From a bacterium (GTDB taxonomy: Bacteria > Auribacterota > Auribacteria > Auribacterales > Auribacteraceae): a stretch of DNA of 64,000 bases. Made by a program: the position numbers and the translations under genes. The notes under the pieces were generated by a model. The model was not told the DNA's origin, did no database searches, and was given only the letters and a program-made list of their open reading frames with translations. Where the stretch lies: contig JACKPL010000010.1 in the NCBI GenBank assembly GCA_024233545.1, positions 44,660-108,659 of the forward strand. The letters are read 5' to 3'. Shown in pieces: positions 54,201 to 59,600 of this stretch (position 1 is the stretch's first letter; each line of letters starts with the position of its first letter).

Positions 54201-56548
54201 TGCTTTCAAAAGTAACGCAAGATATTCCATCAGTTACTCGCAAGGATGTTGCGGAATTGAGAAGCCGTCTTAAACATTTATTAGCAGATATTGATGCGAA
54301 AACTCCTGCGACAGACATTGCACGGTTTAAAGAGGTTTTAGCGCGATGGGCAGTTGATATGGAACCGAGCGAGCAAGCTCAATTTGAGCTGACGCAACTA
54401 ATGCGCAATGCCAAGAAAAACCTTCAACGCCTTGATCAATTGTTTGAAGGATGGGACAACTATCTTTTCGGATTGGAACGCGATTCATTTTGGACTCAGC
54501 AATTGTCATGGTCGGGAATAGAAATGGCATCGTATAATGAGGCTCCTAATACGCTTAATTATGTTTCGGTTTATTCTAATCCTAATGTGATTACATTACA
54601 GGATGCTGTGATCGATGAAATGCTGAACGATCCCGATACTATCGATGAAATTCTCGAGATACTTGCAGGAATGATATCAGTCATGACTCCTGCTGAAAGA
54701 AATGTTTTTGATTCTGTGACGGGGCCTGAGGGAACGCCGCGAGAGCAAGTTGCTTTTTTTAATCAAATTGCAAAAAGCCGCTTGATCCAAGTACGCAACA
54801 TACTTGCGGAAAAATATGAAGGAATTGATGATATAGAGTTTGTTATCCGATTTGGAACCGAACGCCTTGCTCAAAATGAAACTGGCGGCGACAAACGCAT
54901 TATACTTAATGCGCAAGCGTTACGTTCTCCCTATCTATTGTTTGCAGAAGCGGAACATGAACTATTGCATGAAATTATTGATAGTGAAGTTAACACGCGT
55001 GTCGATGGAAGCGCTCTGAACGAAAAACGTATTGTAGAAGCTATAGTCCGCCAAAATATCCTAAGTACATTACGCACAGATATTGAATCGGGTTCTCTCG
55101 AAAGAATGGTTGCTGAACAAACATCGGCTTTTTTTGATTCTTTAAAAGTCTTTATCAAAGAGCGGTATATAATTGCAAAAGAACTTGACCGTATTATTAA
55201 CGCCAATGCCGCGGCAAATGTAACCGGTATACTGCGTAACCCCGAAAACCCAATTGATAAAAGTGGGAAATTTTCGGCGTTAATAAATCAAGCAGTGGCT
55301 GAACCATCAAATGATAAAACACAAATGCTCGTTGCCGATTACGTATTGCAAAATTATCCCGGTATGGCTGGAATGAACTCAATTCTTGCAGAAATAGCGA
55401 CCGTGCAGGGTTTCATTGATCGTGGTGTTGATATTGCCAAATATGGAGTTGCGGTAACTGCAGATGATTTTGAGCTTCTTAGAACCATCATTGATGGATC
55501 AATCTTTGCAACGATAGACCATGCGGCAGGGATAACGAATTCTTTTGGGTCATATACTATAGAAGTAGACGCTAACTCGCAATTGTTGGCTCATTCCCTT
55601 GGACAAGAAGAATTAGCAGAAATTCAAAATGTTTTGGTTACGCTTGGGTATGATGTGTCGGTGATAGATTTTGATATTTTTGCCGGAACTGAGCTTACTG
55701 ATTCTAACAGTTTGTTTTTTGCTGATACACTTGAACGCATCAGTCAAAATGCACGGGCAAATGCAAAACAGCCTGAAATAGTGCTGTTTTCATTTTCTCA
55801 GGATGAAAAAACAATGCGTAGTTTTCTGCAAAAGCGAGGAGTGGACCTTGCGGCTGTTAAGATAATTGACAGAAATACTTTGATTGCACGAGCTGATTCC
55901 GATCAGGCATTTTTAGATATTCACCGCCTTCTTGATACCGCGAGAAGCACGGAAAACTATGAACAGCTCGAAACGCTTTACGCAAATATTTCGCGTGGCG
56001 ATGCGCAAGCAAAATCGGTAGGAAATAATTTAATGAAATTATTGATGGAATTGGTACCCATTACAGTCAATATACCGGAGCTTGATATTACCGAAGTAAA
56101 GTTTGCGGCGCATAATAATGCGTTAGGGCAACTAGCTGTTTCGAATAACATCCGTTCCATCGAATGGGGAAAAGGATATGATAACGTTCAGGAAGGCGAT
56201 TTGATTGAAGCGGGAATCGATAACTTGCTACTGCTGGAAATACTTGAACCGGGCAGTGAAGTGCCTCGTGAATTAAATGTTACTGCTGTCGCACAAGGCA
56301 AAACAATACGTGGCAAACGAGTAGATGAAATTTTTAACGCTGAATATAACCGTCAAAAATCTGAAGCTGATGACAGTCAAGAATTTGAACCGGTGATAAC
56401 GATCGAGTTCTTAGTAAATAAATTAGGAGTCAGCTATCTAACCAAAGAAGATTTGAAAGGTATTGGCGTAAAGGCTCCGAAGCGACAAGTAGACCGTGGA
56501 TATATGCAAAGTTTGCAATCACAACGGCTTTTTGATCAATCGGCGTAA
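42278..56548 (+). CDS. Giant secreted protein: Tiki-like, HExxH x2, beta-helix x2, phosphohexomutase x2, UDP-GlcNAc pyrophosphorylase-like
   Basis: 4,756 aa; ATG 42278 is chosen for its AAAGGAG site over the upstream in-frame GTG 42233. Residues ~7-35 look like a signal peptide. Order: TraB/ChaN/Tiki-like module (~60-480: D67-x-H69, E97, GGFH H463); HEIRH 1144-1148; left-handed beta-helix (~1325-1650); phosphohexomutase 1 (~1820-2370: TASHNP with Ser1935, DGDADR 2109, EAAGHG 2208, RKSGTSP 2332); phosphohexomutase 2 (~2433-3024: Ser2540, DGDADR 2745, EAAGHG 2844, RKSGTSP 2991); UAP-like nucleotidyltransferase (~3145-3510: LLAGGDGSRLLG at 3155, K3175); second beta-helix (~3520-3905); HELLH 4227-4231; C-terminal domain shared with the next gene. 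All phosphohexomutase motifs are intact. EAAGHG resembles eukaryotic-type PAGM more than GlmM. The predicted route is GlcNAc-6-P to GlcNAc-1-P to UDP-GlcNAc, but export is hard to reconcile with UTP use. Confidence 0.85.
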   Translation: MRAMARFKRHMLTKIIIVTICQAIALLPGFSTYSNPPEEIRINRRYGRVIKSDNGEDSSVRIIHIQDAHCVEEAQRNIAGILKDLAVDYDIKLIGVEGASGKFNTDKIAQFPHKEILNKTSDFFLKNGKLTGSEYFSINENKNLLLGIENPDLYLENYNSLLKSLAVREAAVQYFHTIRSDLELLKEQYLSEDVQRFNHEIMQAREVEKDFVKYTLLLKHYAEKKGVSKDKYPDFKLFIATMELESSIDFDSITREKAELVDKLSEVLPKTEIAQLLQQNLYYNINKITPSEYYGFLAEKAEQAAIENETYPNFYKYAEYLKSYDSIDQKNLFAECSSLASEINSTLCVTDSDAHITQLLEDQKIIEKYTMLQLTSEELSRFTKKPAEIIREFDMAMQSYSRKMNLNYAANAELFSVLASGLPLLEEFYTLAKKRDKALVDRLLAEMDLEGIDTAVLIAGGFHTEGIVEKLKDEGVAYDVIIPEITKEQEYNPYYSLVTNQRDGLEEFLSSNTLQLALRTAKLNLVDQANQLIFARELDAMMAVLFADEFDSRLMSESDMIDRVNTALVQYGNENNIQILGRVVLDGPFGYRAYKVQIDNQVVSFVVNDSSQSYSANENALFSGIVETAHVNIFAEDEFSRLWAQAAPLNGITELYRGAKNAVFRADLVRQARFAAVESLYNFGEITPETLEDINTRYGLDVSEEIRLFIQQYTSNDPTQSLLSYLPETDTYVWNESDGNLNLLLLESVDKLMGMSPNLPDEISALGGALGTVDEIRFFADVVNDANRTTTGNIKLFYFEKDLPRDIQLHVLQELHRGSNELFNPVEGGSVSFESLNNNVYEIRVTYRPQDDGYFFRVGLKENAVQRRPQLVDPSFAFVSSPVVQRVQPGIQIASTSPLDYPIVGFPRIYIERDAGGNSYLAAKILEVDRTSGTVKSLIDTVSLRFPLSDLNNVRLVLRDLVDALIVQSQEQRIGLLKPIFGNELMRLIPDADTEYSLIKVGVASLYRPAQLGAVFLAPDGTFSIEIEPRGIADNRPAFNDLVQIASTVIDKTIVERFVENNDREGLLNLFYASVQENMKNILTLLQNKYVSKSDNPNQTIHVSIKLGSEKLAQAHIDDTDQLRLEINAHAFRSPGLLYAQLEHEIRHEIIGNSVRDSLAKFVQADQVSPEFAGFLAELYIAKKELERYREFGRDAELGEKTQEVLLAPDNPIDPNGEFVSIIQLPSDQQQAVLANLVAQRYFPTAAAFPSPALIDEVLADIETKLAEKELNGLFSVVLNPAGNFVEWTQENREKSATIARTLIDSHSFYIPYISSVKIDGVISNQKVNGIGMRGSIGADTTILGDAISIGDEVQIGRGVKILSEGGTVIIENGVRLEDGVVIRAKIGETIRIGAGTEILQGAELSGNVSIGEGAVIDRSQIKNAVIKSEIGNPVVIRNSLVWGETGAENDLVLIETGVQIDYSTIRTESEKKSLNLLENAYTPTLLYDSYIVAPEKTIIQSGARIEQATVVNSEIGKKVTIREHANIAHSIFKDGSGARVNTRTFLSYFGREVQVGSTITRSYFGDGVVSEHQGTKIDFLLLPNEYPIVDELGNRKTIRLPNTTNIGAGTIIENNTKQPIIGYHLFTGVNSRITAKPDTLNIIYPLTLTKGEVGGVIAPFAYSQTPDRYIDAWMLSDYPGAIINHLKKTKSLVTKLNYPMADFDQFINGSIRLAFRPFDGSRTPSALLDGLQASFASGPEAQKIARYLQAQVLSGAWDMKDGELVNGMFEWAPGDKWSTNDLREFLSWDENKLRDFRDNYTELKAVFREQEAYAPVSIKSKAEMGTDGLRGVASSDRFIDNAHITPVIAYRLGLVAALHAMTEGKKHIRVAGDTRPSTSELLTAFISGATQLGITVIQDGQNVPGQEAVSTTPQEQYYVMNDPLAGGGAVITASHNPARDNGIKLLNAAGAKISAQWENIANLVVNSSNLPHTLAYIIEQLGGRTARYEPLFEGAPAVTERAVSEQYFDEILDALRVLVPPSDTERVITVDAANGAGSYAMAHLAERIAAEMPELKFRLHVINAGDGVINEQAGAEYIHKKLSKDIAAGKTLPVWLEPLKGQMVGTLDGDADRNLLFRLNEDNSLEVIDGDKFAAMKVLVLQKYMKELGLDAQFKVGVAQTVLANTGSKILYDRLGIEPTKTAVGDKYVRDAADQWVKEHGVAVYYEAAGHGSILFSDAFISAVKAAEESPAKNILSAIVAMQNLAGGDGIRNLVLFLALMEREGLDFNQLNDPAFLYNENPKVELELKVAYKDNVTTEQNGALLTGPQDVIDALTEWKNRLGDDYTFIIRKSGTSPKVRVQVEGPDAGRVEEAAYSLMQAIYDSPTVIGDPKEPRPLGLLAAINENRAREEQAKQLRVFQQENLIPITDRVRALFVEDTLNAIAERGEGQVTVGTDGIRGKFDSSNDLKKKLITKPIAYRMGITAALHALSEGKDVIHIAGDTRESTPVLLQSFIVGATQMGVSVKVHGLDSVASTPQVQLFTQIDSLAGGGGVITASHNPAPDNGIKLINAEGEKISEEWEQITNEIVNSEDLPATIGRVISMFQTDGRPDMSKIDRAVNGIALRRQTSDQQYKEIPNVEMLGNDALNRYVQQIVDAMVNLNKIESARYDGSAPNAPNTVLIDATFGAGQVALEQVRDTVNRMNDQGALNFRIELINSGTGVVNYQTGAEFIHKDLADELAAGEPLPQWIEQNKGKWIFTIDGDADRSLIFQVTEDNQVQVIDGDKLAALKVMVLNKYINALGLQDRFTVGVAQTDLANPSAKSFFENLGAHRDQTPVGDKYVSASAKEWARDHGLAVYYEAAGHGSIAFNEEFRQAVREFDPTNATPSQIEAAQILNNIMSLQNTAGGDGVMNVLLLAMITRLENLKLDADLLYKEAPKKELSETVDNKDVVTSVEGRGIELTGPADLIEKVNQTKAAYKQKLEQLIKEGHITRAELPIPDFEVIIRKSGTSPVMRVQVNGPIQELVDEMSYELMDFIYKHPVINPSADPAKAPALKYEQVVANKQAELEASLTVSAEDIRAYVLGGDNLSEKEIFELRIDLTRNGWTSQSLAQLIAVHRKGGDVAVEPPAARAVFSAPDMIDISQTSAVRPDKVALGAQKDVVDRSALVLLAGGDGSRLLGSMGFADDQKALWAKPTIPVTAIAAKPPLQRIIETVASIRRQQQSNIPIVIVVGPRSKGPIKAFLDAHNNFGIENIILVEQDKNPVVKATAENQEGKLVVTPNLDIEYSPNGTGGIVDAMGKPVKVQGTDFQSAAQYLESVNRDKVIFWGGDVGGLTTELFYGILGVSKGLTGSEDVDVVGLAYPSKNKDLGTMVKMNNQTVLVIEKSDRSSYAGLEEADDTQGELNGLPRNSGGYLMSLDAIREVIGNFPVHLQANKDIEGYDPSTGQPVAKADKMETFFPDIFPLVSENRDMKIIIAVADEKDMVPQKSVPQLDRGRQELIQQDKNRLLAEHEVLIADSAVVELSPLFAGSFGSDVRLDSNAEFYIGENVFVGENVLFGEGTRVQGENIRIGNNVRIIEGASIIVEGSGELVIEDGAVIADNTRIVIKDGEKVVIGKNAYVSLAVLTGSNRVGEYSVIEQGSRIDNVQIGSNSRVSDSRVFGVKDNPVVIGSNTVISERSLITSSQKTKTWSFLEKNDLREGFIPQDENIPLRRYQIAVKQTRIGDGTTIANARLNNTEIGNNVEVQPGVAVEFSHIGNGTQLRSNTNITISWIGERAVIGSEVSKSWLGNGFSTLDQNSYISLIAPNEMLVLNENFELEIIDFANPTHIGNFVVFANYGGKPLPDLSGSLKGTAFVFSSKIGEANIVNLYDHPDVHLPDLTNEKGVTVIYQFSLVPSGEVWGTVFPFTEASTLSPASHKIGSVVKNNPRLITSMLTQMGRSLNADQRSTLLNAVAGSLRLGIKMVAAEVSTTFPRVPSSLFQGQQELLSKVTQDIPSVTRKDVAELRSRLKHLLADIDAKTPATDIARFKEVLARWAVDMEPSEQAQFELTQLMRNAKKNLQRLDQLFEGWDNYLFGLERDSFWTQQLSWSGIEMASYNEAPNTLNYVSVYSNPNVITLQDAVIDEMLNDPDTIDEILEILAGMISVMTPAERNVFDSVTGPEGTPREQVAFFNQIAKSRLIQVRNILAEKYEGIDDIEFVIRFGTERLAQNETGGDKRIILNAQALRSPYLLFAEAEHELLHEIIDSEVNTRVDGSALNEKRIVEAIVRQNILSTLRTDIESGSLERMVAEQTSAFFDSLKVFIKERYIIAKELDRIINANAAANVTGILRNPENPIDKSGKFSALINQAVAEPSNDKTQMLVADYVLQNYPGMAGMNSILAEIATVQGFIDRGVDIAKYGVAVTADDFELLRTIIDGSIFATIDHAAGITNSFGSYTIEVDANSQLLAHSLGQEELAEIQNVLVTLGYDVSVIDFDIFAGTELTDSNSLFFADTLERISQNARANAKQPEIVLFSFSQDEKTMRSFLQKRGVDLAAVKIIDRNTLIARADSDQAFLDIHRLLDTARSTENYEQLETLYANISRGDAQAKSVGNNLMKLLMELVPITVNIPELDITEVKFAAHNNALGQLAVSNNIRSIEWGKGYDNVQEGDLIEAGIDNLLLLEILEPGSEVPRELNVTAVAQGKTIRGKRVDEIFNAEYNRQKSEADDSQEFEPVITIEFLVNKLGVSYLTKEDLKGIGVKAPKRQVDRGYMQSLQSQRLFDQSA

Positions 56549-56576
56549 TTTTTCATGAGAAATATGAAAAGTATAG

Positions 56577-56582
56577 TATAAT
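56577..56582 (+). promoter_or_regulatory. Possible -10 element before the second giant gene
   Basis: TATAAT lies in the 99-base gap between the two tandem giant genes, but no good -35 sits at 16-18 bases. GAGGAG at 56635-56640, seven bases before ATG 56648, is the ribosome binding site and rules against the ATG at 56633 that overlaps it. Co-transcription with the upstream gene is equally possible. Confidence 0.35.
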
Positions 56583-56647
56583 TAGCCATATTTCAATTAG
56601 TAGACGAATTTTTATTTTAATAAATATATTCAATGAGGAGAAAACAC

Positions 56648-59600
56648 ATGTTGAAGCCGATACATTTGAATTGCTGGCAGATAATAAAATGTTGTGTTGT
56701 ACTTATGATAGGGCTCGTCTCGTATCCGTCTAATGTACTATTGGGAGCGGTGCCGACAAGTGTGCAGTTCAATAAAAAATATGGGCGTGTTCGGGATCAG
56801 TTTAAAGGCAGTGAAGATAAAATGATTGTGCATATACAAGATGCACACTGTGTATATGAAGCACAGCGGAATATTATTGGGCTAGTGCGCGACCTCTATA
56901 AAAATCATAATGTGCGTTTAGTGACAGTGGAAGGTGCGGATTCTTACTTTGAAGCGGGTGAAATTGCGTCTTTCCCTATAAAATCGGCAAAAGAAGATGT
57001 TGCAGATTACTTTATGCAAAAAGGCAGAATATCCGGTATTGAGTATTTACTGATTGAAAAGGATTTGCCCCTCGCTGTCCGCGGCGCAGAAAATCGGGAT
57101 TTATATTTAGAAAACTACAACATTTTTCTTAAAACATTGCCGGGGCAAAACGATGCGCTCGCAAACGTACTCAAAGAGTTAAAGAACGGGTTAGAGAATT
57201 TGAAGACATTTATGCTTTCAGATTCTTTACGGGAAATAGATTCATTTGTTGTTTCATATAATGTGGGTCAAGTGCAATTTGCCGATTATGCAGTCTATTT
57301 ATTAGAGAAGATTAGTGAGAAAGGCATCTCTCTTGAGGGATACGAAAATTTTCAAGTCTTATCCAAAGCACGTCAGATGGAGTCGTCCATTGATTTTGCA
57401 AAAATTAACGTAGAACTTTCAGGCATTATAGATATCTTATCGGAAAAAATCGATAGAGATGTCCTCACAGATCTTTTAAATAAAAATCTATTTTATAAGA
57501 TCGGTAAAATTCAGCCGAATGTTTTCTTTGCTTTTCTTAAACAAGTGTGTGATGAAAATAAATGTGACTTAACGGAATATCCGGATTTACAAAAATATAT
57601 TTCCTATCTTGAATTGTATGACTCGATTGATGATGTTGCTATAGTTAACGAGTCGGATATGTTGTTGGAAAAGATAGAAAGCGCATTATATGAAAATGCC
57701 TCACAAAAAAAACTTATTGAACTTTCTTCTGATTTTTTAATCCTGGAAAAACTGCTTACTCTCAAAGCTTCTAAGAAACAGTTAAATTATTTTCGGACAA
57801 ACAAAGAAAAATTTTCAGAAACGTTGTTTGTTGATTACCTTAAAGAATATGCGCCGGTTTATCAGATTGCAGTGAATTTGAATCTTAATTTTGACATAAT
57901 CAGCCAACGGATTCAAATGGCTGATGAGTTCTATGATAGTGCTGTCAAAAGAAATGCGGCGCTGATAGAAAATACCATTGCCGAAATGGACCTTGAGGAT
58001 ACGAATGTTGCTATCCTTATAACGGGAGGGTTTCATACTGAAGGGATTACAGAAATTCTTAAAGAACGCGGCATATCGTATACAGTTTTATCGCCTATTA
58101 TCTCTGAACAGCCTGAGAATACCCACTATTTATCGCGATTAGTCGGCGCGCCGACGGAAATTGAAGAATTGTTTGCGGCAAATCGATTGCAAATTCCGCT
58201 TGTTCTTGCTGATCCTGCAATTGTTGAGCAAGTGGGAAGGCGGCAATTCATTGATGCCTTTAAGGCATTGTTAGAGACGCACGAGTCTTCAGCTATGTTA
58301 GGGGAAGCGTTGGAACGCCAAGGAGAGAGAGCAGAATATACTCCCTTGATTACATTTACCGATGCTTTTACATTGAATGGAAATAATTATCTTGCGTTTT
58401 CTTTTGCCGGGCAAAAATTCTATATGGTTCGTGGTGCCGATGGAGAGTCGCTAACAGAACAGTTTCAGCCCGCTCAAGCTACTGTATTGCGTAGAGCGGT
58501 GCAGAAAATAGGAAATAGGGAATTTGCATTCATTGATGAAAGCACTTTCTTGCAAAAGGCACAAAATTCTGAGCGGCGAATCATTGCATCGCAATCCGGA
58601 TTGGATATCTATTTAGAATCAGCTCTTGCGACTGGCGATATGAAGCAGTTAGAGAGGATTGGCAGTAAAGATGCAATGCTTTTAGATACATATTTACGAA
58701 AAAATTTTATTGTCAGTGATGAAGACCAATTAAAGCCTACCCTTTCATATCTGCTGAATTCTCGCGCATCCGCATTGGTAATTCAGCCTAAGGTTGGTTT
58801 TGCAAATGTATTTGAGCCAAAGACGAGAGATATATTCCTTAATAATTCTATCACGCGCGTTGAAGTATTTTCCAATGTGACTGATATATCGGATGCTGAT
58901 GCCGCATTTCTTAATAATAACATAGGCGGCTTAATAAAAAACGGTGCTTTGAATTTACCGAGCGGCCAACAAGTTCGGGCAGTTGTTGTGGATGGAACAT
59001 TGCGAGTATTTAGTGTAATGACTCAAGGTGAACTCAGTTTGCGTCCGCAACTTGTGGTTGATGACGATGTATTACGTGCGTTGTATCCCGATTATAAACC
59101 GGTAGCCCTTACATCGGTTGCCGAAGCGCTTCGACAGGGTACAGATATTGGTTATATTGATATTGATGCCAGTGGATTAACTGTTTCGTTGTATGCTACT
59201 GATGCATCAGGTAAGCGAACGCTAATAGATTCTGTACCTATAAACCTTGAAAGCGCTTCGAAGCAAATCACTTCAACTACTATTTTCGATGCTATTATTG
59301 CGCTTCGGCAAAAAGCGAATGAAAGTAACATTGCTCTGGTAGGGTATGGAAATCCTGCTAATGGAATTGCAATTTCGTTTGATTCGCTTGATTCGCTCAT
59401 TGCAAATGTTCAGAACAATGATTTGGTGCGTGCCTATCAAAGCATCTTTAGATTTTTGTCTGTTGCGCCCTCCATGAAGGATATTACACCAGCTGTTTTA
59501 GCAGATGAAGGTATAACCAATGCTCAGGGATTAGCAGATTATTTTTTACGGTTTTTCCCTGAAACAGAACGCCAAGCGTTAGAACCGGTAGTAACTTGTA

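Noticed and set aside
42278..56548. Artificial fusion of several genes by assembly error
   Set aside because: The frame is open for 14.3 kb without a stop, with a consensus promoter and ribosome binding site at one end and a C-terminal domain shared with the next gene at the other.
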